DNA of 12,026 nt from JANNRR01 sp043736155 (GTDB lineage Bacteria > Pseudomonadota > Alphaproteobacteria > Rhodobacterales > Rhodobacteraceae): positions 1-12,026 of the forward strand of contig JAYTDA010000428.1 in assembly GCA_043736155.1 (NCBI GenBank), given 5' to 3'. Position 1 is the first letter of the stretch, and the number at the start of each line of letters is the position of its first letter. Of this stretch, positions 1-6,189 are shown in pieces. The notes under the pieces were generated by a model, which did no database searches, was not told the DNA's origin, and saw only the letters and a list, made by a program, of their open reading frames with translations. The position numbers and the translations under genes were made by a program.

Positions 1-137
1 TTCTCCGCTGCCCGGTCGGGCTTTACCCAGGTGAATGCCGACGGATCGAAATCACGCGGCACCCTCTATATCCAGCGCCCCGGCAAGGCGCGGTTCGAGG
101 ATGAAGGCGATGATGCGCTGGTGCTGGCGGGGGGGGG
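1..137 (+). pseudogene. lolA: LolA fragment (outer-membrane lipoprotein carrier), truncated at both visible ends
   Basis: Reading frame 1 from the window edge translates to a stretch containing FTQVNADGS, RGTLYIQRPGKARFE and ALVLAGGG, which is the conserved early part of LolA, the periplasmic chaperone that carries lipoproteins from LolCDE to LolB. About 45 residues of homology are visible, against roughly 200 in a complete LolA; the start lies outside the window. Homology stops at a run of nine G (129-137). The frame stays open to a stop at 345, but that continuation is antisense to the PCuAC gene and does not read like LolA, where a VAVFD-type strand would normally follow AGGG. Either a recombination joint lies in the G run, or the sequence there is wrong. 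The identification as LolA is firm; the cause of the break is inference. Confidence 0.72.
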
Positions 138-138
138 C

Positions 139-597
139 TCAGCACTCTGGCCCCTTGGCCCCCAGTCCGAGGATGTCCACATCAACCGTCACCGCGCCCG
201 CGTGTCGGAACCTCAGCGTCACCGGAAAAGTCGCGCCGTTTTCCAGCGTCTGGTTCAGCCCCATCAGCATGGCGTGAAAGCCGCCGGGTTGCAGTGCAAC
301 CGTGCCACCGGCGGGCACCAGAACCGACATCACATGTGGCATTGATGCGATGCCATCGATGACGATGGTTTCATGCAGCATCGGCCTGTCGGCAACGGTG
401 GTGGTGATGCCCGTCAGCTCGTCATCCGCAGCGCCGGTGTTGCGGATGGTCAGGTAGACGACGCCGGGGCGGTCGGTGCCGATTGACGCCCGCGACCAGG
501 CGCGTTCGATCTCAATCGCACCCAAGCGGTCCACGCCGCAGGCAAGGGCCGGGGTTGCGGACATAACGGCGAGCACGGCGGCAATCAGGATTTTCAC
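139..597 (-). CDS. PCuAC-domain periplasmic copper chaperone
   Basis: This 152-residue protein begins with a signal peptide (residues 1-19, ending PALA before Cys20) and then a single PCuAC (DUF461) beta-sandwich. The copper motif H(M)X10MX21HXM is present with exact spacing: His75, Met86, His108 and Met110. Proteins of this family bind Cu(I) in the periplasm and pass it to the CuA or CuB centre of cytochrome c oxidases, usually together with SCO1. The start is GTG at 597, with a GAGGA ribosome site that overlaps the TGA of the SCO gene 7 bases upstream, so the two genes are cotranscribed and probably translationally linked. The stop codon lies one base from the nine-G run that ends the lolA fragment. 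The C-terminus lacks the His/Met-rich tail found in some relatives. Function is confident. Confidence 0.9.
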   Translation of the reverse strand: MKILIAAVLAVMSATPALACGVDRLGAIEIERAWSRASIGTDRPGVVYLTIRNTGAADDELTGITTTVADRPMLHETIVIDGIASMPHVMSVLVPAGGTVALQPGGFHAMLMGLNQTLENGATFPVTLRFRHAGAVTVDVDILGLGAKGPEC

Positions 598-604
598 TTG
601 GTCC

Positions 605-1198
605 TCACAATCTTGATTTCAGATCAACGGTGATTTCGGCGGCGGGGGTGCCATAGTCGAACTGGCGCAGCCAGTCGCCGTCTGGCCCGATCAGATACAG
701 GGCAGCGGAATGGCCCATGGAATAGGTGTCGCCCTGAGGCTCTTTTTGATAGGCGATCTTGAAGCTGGCCGCCGTGGCGCGGGTGGCGTCGCTGCTGCCG
801 GTCAGACCCAGAATTGCCGGATGAAACGCCGCCGTATAGTCAGCCAGCCCCGCCCCCGCGTCGCGCTCCGGGTCCACCGAGATGAACAGCGGCTGCACGC
901 GGGCGGCGTCGGGCCCCAGCGCATCCATCACCTCGGCGACGTCGGCAAGGGTGGTGGGGCAGATGTCGGGACAGTTGGTGAACCCGAAGAACACCAGTTG
1001 AAACCGGCCCGCGAAATCGCTGTTGCTGACGGCGCGGCCGGTGGCATCGGTCAGACGAAACTCCGGGCGGAAGGACTGTTCAATGGTCACAGCGGTTCCG
1101 TCGCTGCGTGTGCCGTCCATCCAGACAATTGCCGCATAGCCTGCAAGCGCCACGGCAACTGCAGCCCAAAGGGCTATCTGTACTGCTGTCAAACGCAT
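605..1198 (-). CDS. senC: SCO1/SenC/PrrC family copper chaperone-thioredoxin protein
   Basis: The protein has 197 residues from the ATG at 1198. An upstream in-frame start at 1276 would add 26 basic residues in front of the membrane anchor and is less likely. A single N-terminal transmembrane segment (about 4-26) anchors a periplasmic thioredoxin-like domain. The SCO metal site is complete: Cys76 and Cys80 in FTNCPDICP, and His163 in SMGHSAALY. SCO proteins metallate or reduce the CuA centre of aa3-type oxidase and influence cbb3 assembly; in Rhodobacter relatives they are named SenC or PrrC. The next gene downstream is the PCuAC chaperone, the usual partner. No oxidase subunit lies in the window, so this pair probably serves an oxidase encoded elsewhere, or copper tolerance. 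Codon use and composition match the neighbours. Confidence 0.92.
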   Translation of the reverse strand: MRLTAVQIALWAAVAVALAGYAAIVWMDGTRSDGTAVTIEQSFRPEFRLTDATGRAVSNSDFAGRFQLVFFGFTNCPDICPTTLADVAEVMDALGPDAARVQPLFISVDPERDAGAGLADYTAAFHPAILGLTGSSDATRATAASFKIAYQKEPQGDTYSMGHSAALYLIGPDGDWLRQFDYGTPAAEITVDLKSRL

Positions 1199-1311
1199 GT
1201 GCCTGCTATTTCCCGTTCTTCCCAATGCTTCTAAATCCCCCCGAAACCTGAAGCGCAAGTGCCTGAAATGACGCATGCGCCAAGGCCACGCGGGGATGAC
1301 CGTCGGTTTGC

Positions 1312-1563
1312 GTGCGGCTACAGCGCCTCGACTTTCACCCGATCACCAAGCAGATCCGCGCCATCATTCCAACGCAGGTCCGCGTCGCCATGCGCGCTGC
1401 CGCCTTCCACGAGGGCTCGGACGAGGCCGTGCAGATACTGGAAACCGCCCTTATGCAGAACCTGTTCGAACCCGTGCTGAATGCAACCCGCTCCGGGCAG
1501 CCGGAATCGCCGTGCTGCCTTGCAGCGGCAGAGCCGCGGACATACTCAGCATCGTCCCGATGA
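1312..1563 (+). CDS. Unassigned small frame with resemblance to a truncated histone H3-type fold
   Basis: I do not recognise this gene with certainty. The frame opens after a stop at 1297-1299 and has only a GTG start at 1312, with no clear ribosome site; it gives 83 residues. Residues 4-45 look like real protein, with amphipathic helices and sensible codon use: RLDFHPITKQIRAI followed by PTQVRVAMRAAAF, then HEGSDEAVQILETAL. This pattern parallels histone H3 helix 1 (LPFQRLVREI), loop 1 (TDLRFQ) and helix 2 (ALQEASEAYLVGLFED). The third helix is absent: from about 1485 the frame enters the antisense of lspA and becomes Pro/Cys/Ser-rich. It may be a broken gene cut at that joint, or a chance frame. 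Its product, start and expression are all uncertain. Confidence 0.3.
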   Translation: MRLQRLDFHPITKQIRAIIPTQVRVAMRAAAFHEGSDEAVQILETALMQNLFEPVLNATRSGQPESPCCLAAAEPRTYSASSR

Positions 1564-1981
1564 AAATCGTCACATCGGCCATGTTGAACATCGGCCAGCG
1601 CCAGTCTTTCCAGTGGAAATCAAGAATGTCGGTCGCAGCACCCTGCCGGATGCGGTCGATGATGTTGCCAAGTGCGCCGCCAAAGATCAGGCCCAGGACC
1701 AGCCGTTCCAATTTGGGTTTTGCCCGAAGCGCCCAAACCCCGATCTGCGCCGAGATAAACCCGGTCAATGCGATCATCGCCCAAGGGCGGCCTTGCCTCA
1801 GCCCGCCGAACATCCCGGAACCGGCGCCTTCGTTGAACCCGAGCGTCAGGTTGAAGAACGGTTCCACCGGGATCAGCCGGGGCGGCTGCATGACCCCCAG
1901 CCTCACCGCCTTGGTTGTCTGATCAAGTGCCAGGGCAAAGGCCGCAAAACTTGCAACCGGGATAAAGGCGTGCCCTCTCAT
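1451..1981 (-). CDS. lspA: Lipoprotein signal peptidase (signal peptidase II)
   Basis: From the ATG at 1981, preceded by GGGG eight bases upstream, the protein has 176 residues. The SPase II signatures are all present: Asp20 in LALDQTTK, the FNEGAGSGMF motif, catalytic Asp109 in GGALGNIIDR, and catalytic Asp136 in FNMADVTIF. Four membrane helices are expected. The enzyme cleaves prolipoprotein signal peptides at the lipobox Cys in the inner membrane. It follows the efflux ATPase on the same strand after 92 bases, and is likely in the same transcript. A second lspA beside a metal pump is known from the pbr lead-resistance operon, where PbrC is a signal peptidase II. The last 20 or so residues (after about 156) are not typical of the family and lie antisense to the histone-like frame, so the C-terminus may have been altered at a joint. 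Confidence 0.92.
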   Translation of the reverse strand: MRGHAFIPVASFAAFALALDQTTKAVRLGVMQPPRLIPVEPFFNLTLGFNEGAGSGMFGGLRQGRPWAMIALTGFISAQIGVWALRAKPKLERLVLGLIFGGALGNIIDRIRQGAATDILDFHWKDWRWPMFNMADVTIFIGTMLSMSAALPLQGSTAIPAARSGLHSARVRTGSA

Positions 1982-2073
1982 GCCTGCCCCAATCGAAATC
2001 CGAACCAGTGGGTCACCAGTTCCCAATACAACACCAGCACACCAGACTTGCCCGACCGAACAGGATCATTGCC

Positions 2074-4410
2074 TCAGCCCTCGTGTTCCGGGTTGAAGCG
2101 CAGCAGACGCAGGGCGTTCAGCGTGACCAGCACGGTGGCCCCGGTGTCGGCGAGGATGGCGATCCAAAGGCCGGTGATGCCAACCACGGTTGTCACCAGA
2201 AACACCGCTTTCAGCCCCAGCGAGATTGTCACGTTCTGCCGGATGTTGGCCATAGCCGCGCGCGCCAGCCGCAGCATCGCCGCCACATCCGTTACCCGGT
2301 TGCGCAGCAGGGCGGCGGCGGCGGTTTCCAGCGCCACATCAGTGCCGGACCCCATCGCCACGCCCACCGATGCTGCCGCAAGCGCAGGCGCATCGTTGAT
2401 GCCGTCGCCGACCATGATCACGCCGCCCCCGGAAACCTTGGCAGACGCTGCCATCGCCTTGATCTCGGTCACTTTATCCTCGGGCATCAGTTCGGCCCGA
2501 TGCTCCATCCCGATCAGCCCGGCAATTGCGGCCCCGGTGCGGGCGTTGTCGCCGGTCAGCATCACCGAGGTCACGCCCATGGCGGTCAGCTGCCGCACAC
2601 CGTCGATGGCATCGGCGCGTGGTTCATCCCGCATGGCGATCAGGCCGAGCGCCTGCTTTTCGCGAAACACGACGACCACGGTCTTGCCCTCTTCCTCCAT
2701 CCCCGCTGCCCGGCGCATGCCGATCCCGTCCAGCGCACCCATCTCTGACGCATAGCGTGGCGAGGCGACCCATGCCGGGGCGCCGCCGACCGTGGCCTCC
2801 ACGCCCTTGCCGATCAGTGCTTTCGCGCCTGTCGCGGGCAGGGGGGCTACCTTGGCCTCCGCCGCGCGGCGCAAGATCGCTTCGGCGAGGGGGTGGCTGG
2901 ACCCGGTCTCGATCCCGGCGGCTACGGCCAGCAATTCGGCTTCGGTAGCGCCAAGCGGGATCACATCGGTCACGGCGGGGCGCCCGACTGTCAGGGTTCC
3001 GGTCTTGTCGAAGGCCACGCGGGTGGTGCGGGCGGCAGCCTCGATCACCGCCCCGCCTTTCATCAGGATGCCGCGTCTGGCCCCCGATGCCAGCGCCGAT
3101 GCGATCGAGGCCGGGACCGAAATCACCAGCGCACAGGGGCAGCCGATCAGCAGCAAGGCCAGCGCGCGGTAAATCCAGGTGTCCCACACGGCCCCCATCG
3201 TCAGCGGCGGAATGATCGCCACCAGCACCGCCAGCCCGACGATGGCGGGCATGTAGATGCGGCTGAAGCGGTCGATGAAGCGTTCGGTCGGGGCGCGGGC
3301 GGTCTCGGCTTCCTCCACCAGCGCGATGATGCGCGAAATGGTATTGTCCTCGGCCGCCTTGGTGACAGTGATGCGCAAGACCGCTTCGGCGTTGATCGAG
3401 CCTGCAAACACCGGATCGCCGGGGCCTTTGGTTTTCGGCATCGATTCGCCGGTGACCGGGCTTTCATCGACGCCGGATGTGCCTTCGGCAATTTCACCAT
3501 CGGCAGGAATTCGGTCGCCGGGTCGGACAAGCACGCGCTGGCCGATTTGCAGCGCTGCGGCGTCAACCTCGCGTGTCGCACCGTTCTCCTCTAGGAGCGC
3601 GGTTTTCGGCACCAGATCGGCCAAAGCACGGATCGACGCGCGGGCCTTGTCGGCGGCCACACCTTCCAGCACCTCGCCCACGGCAAACAGGAACACCACA
3701 AGTGCTGCTTCCTCGGCAGCCCCGATAAACAGCGCGCCGGTGGCGGCGATGGTCATCAGGGCTTCGATGGTGAAGGGAATACCGGCGCGCAGAGCGTTGA
3801 AGGCACGCAACGCGACCGGGGCCACCCCGATGACGCAGGCGGCGATAAAGGCGTAGTTGGCCAGCGTCTCCGAGCCGAACAGCTTCACAGCCCAAGCGGC
3901 CGCCAACAGCAAGGCGGTGCCGATCACCAGTTTGCCCTTGGACGTTTGAAACCAGCGCTTGTCGCGGTCTTTGGGACCCGACGCATGACTGTGCCCCGCT
4001 CCGCCATGGCCGGGATCTGAGGTGACGTTTGGTTTGGGTGCGGTTGCAGGTGCGTTGGCGGCGGCTGCCATGGCAGTGGAACCGAGACTTTGCCCTGATT
4101 GATCTTGAGCTGCAGCACTATCGGCCCCGGGCACCACGAATGCCTTTTTCCGATCCACCGGCGACCCTTTTGGCGCGATGCCGAAACCCAGCTTTTTCAC
4201 CGTTGCTTCCACCGTTTCTCGCGGGGTGCGGCTGGCGTCGAGAGTGAGGGTCAGGCGTTCCGACATCACGCCAACCTGCACATCCGCAACCCCCGGCAGC
4301 CGGTTCAGCGCCGTGGTGATCCTGGTCGCACAACTGGCGCAATCCATGCCGGTGACGGTCCAGTCACAGCGTTCCCCGGTGCTACGTTCCCCGGTGTCCT
4401 TCGCGCTCAT
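2074..4410 (-). CDS. cadA: Zn/Cd/Pb-translocating P-type ATPase (P1B-2, CadA/ZntA type)
   Basis: This 778-residue inner-membrane pump exports soft divalent metals using ATP. From the N-terminus: a heavy-metal-associated domain with GMDCASC (Cys24, Cys27); a long Ala/Pro-rich linker with a short His cluster (GHGGAGHSHASG, about 134-145); the actuator TGES at 320-323; CPC at 424-426 in TM6; phosphorylated Asp468 in DKTGT; the HP locus at His506-Pro507; and GDGIND at 668-673. Lys734 and the DTG at 755-757 near the C-terminus are the P1B-2 signature, which favours Zn(II)/Cd(II)/Pb(II) over Cu(I). The ATG at 4410 is chosen because AAAGGG lies just upstream; a GTG five codons earlier is possible. 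It is divergent from a MerR regulator with a shared operator and is followed by lspA. Length and motifs indicate an intact enzyme. Confidence 0.96.
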   Translation of the reverse strand: MSAKDTGERSTGERCDWTVTGMDCASCATRITTALNRLPGVADVQVGVMSERLTLTLDASRTPRETVEATVKKLGFGIAPKGSPVDRKKAFVVPGADSAAAQDQSGQSLGSTAMAAAANAPATAPKPNVTSDPGHGGAGHSHASGPKDRDKRWFQTSKGKLVIGTALLLAAAWAVKLFGSETLANYAFIAACVIGVAPVALRAFNALRAGIPFTIEALMTIAATGALFIGAAEEAALVVFLFAVGEVLEGVAADKARASIRALADLVPKTALLEENGATREVDAAALQIGQRVLVRPGDRIPADGEIAEGTSGVDESPVTGESMPKTKGPGDPVFAGSINAEAVLRITVTKAAEDNTISRIIALVEEAETARAPTERFIDRFSRIYMPAIVGLAVLVAIIPPLTMGAVWDTWIYRALALLLIGCPCALVISVPASIASALASGARRGILMKGGAVIEAAARTTRVAFDKTGTLTVGRPAVTDVIPLGATEAELLAVAAGIETGSSHPLAEAILRRAAEAKVAPLPATGAKALIGKGVEATVGGAPAWVASPRYASEMGALDGIGMRRAAGMEEEGKTVVVVFREKQALGLIAMRDEPRADAIDGVRQLTAMGVTSVMLTGDNARTGAAIAGLIGMEHRAELMPEDKVTEIKAMAASAKVSGGGVIMVGDGINDAPALAAASVGVAMGSGTDVALETAAAALLRNRVTDVAAMLRLARAAMANIRQNVTISLGLKAVFLVTTVVGITGLWIAILADTGATVLVTLNALRLLRFNPEHEG

Positions 4411-4443
4411 CGCAACCCTTTCCACCGCCGATCAGGGCGGCGC

Positions 4444-4470
4444 TTGTCTCTATCGAATCAGGGGTATAAT
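4444..4470 (+). promoter_or_regulatory. Candidate promoter of the MerR-family regulator
   Basis: On the plus strand there is an exact TATAAT at 4465-4470, with a weak -35-like TTGTCT at 4444-4449, 15 bases upstream. Transcription would start near 4477, inside the CTCTAG dyad, so the bound regulator would repress its own gene while priming the divergent pump promoter. The -10 is clear; the -35 is approximate and its spacing is short. Confidence 0.5.
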
Positions 4471-4493
4471 CTCTCTAGCAACTAGAGGTACAA
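4463..4493 (-). promoter_or_regulatory. MerR-type promoter/operator driving the P-type ATPase
   Basis: On the minus strand a -35-like TTGTAC (4488-4493) and a -10-like TATACC (4463-4468) are separated by 19 bases. Between them is the perfect inverted repeat CTCTAG-CAA-CTAGAG (4473-4487). An over-long 19-20 base spacer holding a dyad is the hallmark of MerR-family activated promoters, in which the metal-bound regulator twists the DNA to align the two hexamers. The divergent ZntR/CadR-like gene starts at 4504. The arrangement predicts induction of the pump by Zn, Cd or Pb. The hexamer and dyad positions are read directly; the regulation is inferred. Confidence 0.75.
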
Positions 4494-4503
4494 GAGGTTT
4501 TTC

Positions 4504-4944
4504 ATGCTGAGCATCGGAAAGTTGAGCGAGGCTGCTGGCGTCAAGGTGCCAACCATCCGCTATTACGAACAAATCGGGATCTTGCCCGCAGCCGAGCGGT
4601 CCACCGGCAATCAGCGGCTTTACACCTCCACGACAAGCGACCGGCTGAGCTTTATCCGCCATGCCCGCGACCTTGGCTTTCCGCTCGACGCGATCCGCGA
4701 CCTGCTGGCGATGTCGGATCGTCCCGATCAGCCCTGTGCTGCGGTGGACAGCATCGCCAGGACACAGCTTGCGGCTGTCGAAGGGCGGATTGCGCGGCTT
4801 ATGGCGTTGAAATCCGAACTCGAACGCATGATCGCGCAATGTGCCGGCGGGTGCGTGGCGGATTGCCGGGTGATCGAATGCCTTGGCAGCCACGCGCATT
4901 GCAGCACCGACCATGGCCGCGAACGGACCGTGCTGTCCGAATGA
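4504..4944 (+). CDS. MerR-family metal-responsive regulator (ZntR/CadR-like)
   Basis: This 146-residue regulator has an N-terminal winged helix-turn-helix (MLSIGKLSEAAGV, then TIRYYEQIGIL), a dimerising coiled coil (about 80-112), and a Cys/His-rich C-terminal metal-binding tail. Candidate ligands are Cys78 at the start of the dimerisation helix, Cys113, Cys117, Cys121, Cys126, Cys133, and His130, His132 and His137. A Cys near 78-79 plus a C-terminal Cys cluster is the ZntR/CadR/PbrR arrangement for divalent metals; a Cys at position 14, as in PbrR, is absent (Lys14). The ATG has AGAGG six bases upstream. It is transcribed away from the P-type ATPase across a shared dyad, so it is the likely activator of the pump. 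Zn versus Cd or Pb cannot be decided from sequence alone. Confidence 0.92.
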   Translation: MLSIGKLSEAAGVKVPTIRYYEQIGILPAAERSTGNQRLYTSTTSDRLSFIRHARDLGFPLDAIRDLLAMSDRPDQPCAAVDSIARTQLAAVEGRIARLMALKSELERMIAQCAGGCVADCRVIECLGSHAHCSTDHGRERTVLSE

Positions 4945-5007
4945 CCGCGCCGGCGGTGCCCAGGCCTTGCGCCTTTGCCGCTTCGCCCTGTGCGTGGCGT
5001 GACGCTG

Positions 5008-6189
5008 TCAGATCTTGATGAACGCCGCCGTCACATACATGAATCCGGCCCCGGCCAGAAAGCCGCCCATCACGGCGGGCGAAAACAGTGCCGCCTGCCG
5101 GTCCGGGTTTTGGAGCAGCATATAGGCTGTGACCTCGACGATCACTTGCAGGATCGCCCCCGCGCCGATGGCCAGCGCCAGCGCCGACCATTGCGGTGCA
5201 TAGGCCAGACTGCCGGTCCAGATCCCCAGAACCGCCGGGCCACCGGCCAGCAGGGTCAGGGCCGGAAAGGTCCAGAGCGGTGGCCGGGATTTCAGCATCG
5301 GCGCGGCGATGCCGATGCCTTCGGTGACATTGTGCAGCGCAAAGCCCAGCACAAGGAAGGTGCCAAGCCCCGCCGAGCCCGCCGCAAAGGATGCGCCAAT
5401 CGCCAGCCCTTCGCCAAAGTTGTGCAGCCCGATGCCAAGCGCGATGTAAAAGGCGAGCGCGATCCCCACCGGCGCGCCACGCCAGCGGCCAAGCGCCATC
5501 AGCAGCAGGAAACTCGCCAGCGCCGCCAGCCAGACCATCGCTGCGCCCTGAAACAGTGCAGCGGCAGAGGCGGCCAGTTCCAGCGCCTCGCCGGTCATGT
5601 CGATCAGCAGGAAGGCCAGCAAACCCACGGTCAGCGCCAGCAGGAAGTTCATGCCGGCACGGCCCACACCGCGCATGGCGGGGAAGAACATCAATCCTAG
5701 CGCGACCGGCAGCAGTCCCACGATGGCCCCAACAATCGCCTGTGAGCCCAACTGGTTAGAAGTGGCCTTGGGTGTCGGCAGGGCGACGGCAATCTCATGC
5801 ACAAAAGCCGTGCCGGTGTTGGATAGCATATTCACCAGATGCGCCTCGCCCTGCACCCAGGGATAAGGGATGCGGACCCATGCGGTATCACCGCGTTCAA
5901 TCGGGCCTGTGGGGTCCTGCGCAAAGCTCCAGTAGGCATCGTCCACCGCCACCTGTGCGATGATCATCGGTTCGGACCCGCCAGCGCGCACCAGCAGGGC
6001 AATGCCGCTCGCATCCAGCACCGTGCGTTCCACTGTCAGCGCTTCCACCGGCGGGGCACCGTTGTTGAAGCTGCGGAGCGGGTCCAGCGCGGCGATCCAG
6101 ACAAAGGACACCAGCATCAGCGCCAGGGGCACCAGCACCATCGCAAGCCGGGCGAGTGGCGAGCGGGTGGCGGTGGATTGATCGGTCAT
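5008..6189 (-). CDS. ZIP-family metal permease with an N-terminal periplasmic domain
   Basis: The protein has 393 residues. A first membrane helix (about 14-35) is followed by roughly 110 soluble residues (36-148) and then by the ZIP core, with about seven further helices. The paired transport motifs are clear: HNFGEG (His256, Asn257, Glu260) and HNVTEG (His286, Asn287, Glu290), which form the binuclear metal site of ZIP transporters. The second motif is of the GufA-like HNxxEG kind rather than HExxH. ZIP proteins move Zn, Fe or Mn into the cytoplasm. The ATG at 6189 overlaps the stop of the multicopper oxidase in an ATGA, so translation is coupled. The soluble insert has no motif I recognise; it contains a few acidic and aromatic residues, and could receive metal from the oxidase. 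The metal substrate is not determined. Confidence 0.88.
   Translation of the reverse strand: MTDQSTATRSPLARLAMVLVPLALMLVSFVWIAALDPLRSFNNGAPPVEALTVERTVLDASGIALLVRAGGSEPMIIAQVAVDDAYWSFAQDPTGPIERGDTAWVRIPYPWVQGEAHLVNMLSNTGTAFVHEIAVALPTPKATSNQLGSQAIVGAIVGLLPVALGLMFFPAMRGVGRAGMNFLLALTVGLLAFLLIDMTGEALELAASAAALFQGAAMVWLAALASFLLLMALGRWRGAPVGIALAFYIALGIGLHNFGEGLAIGASFAAGSAGLGTFLVLGFALHNVTEGIGIAAPMLKSRPPLWTFPALTLLAGGPAVLGIWTGSLAYAPQWSALALAIGAGAILQVIVEVTAYMLLQNPDRQAALFSPAVMGGFLAGAGFMYVTAAFIKI

Noticed and set aside
139..597. PCuAC protein as a lipoprotein because of Cys20 after ALA
   Set aside because: The -3 residue is Ala and Leu sits at -2, so the lipobox is not canonical; an ordinary signal peptidase I site after ALA is as good.
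1279..1311. A lysine/arginine tail before the histone-like frame (AKATRG in the same frame)
   Set aside because: A stop codon at 1297-1299 separates it from the frame, so the resemblance to an H3 tail is most likely chance.
1481..2755. Long plus-strand open frame of 424 codons opposite lspA and the P-type ATPase
   Set aside because: It is the antisense of two clear genes, is rich in Arg, Pro and Ser as expected of a high-G+C shadow, and shows no domain.
4504..4944. Regulator as a copper (CueR) or mercury (MerR) sensor
   Set aside because: It pairs with a Zn/Cd/Pb-type pump, and the Cys near residue 78 plus multi-Cys/His tail fits divalent sensors better.
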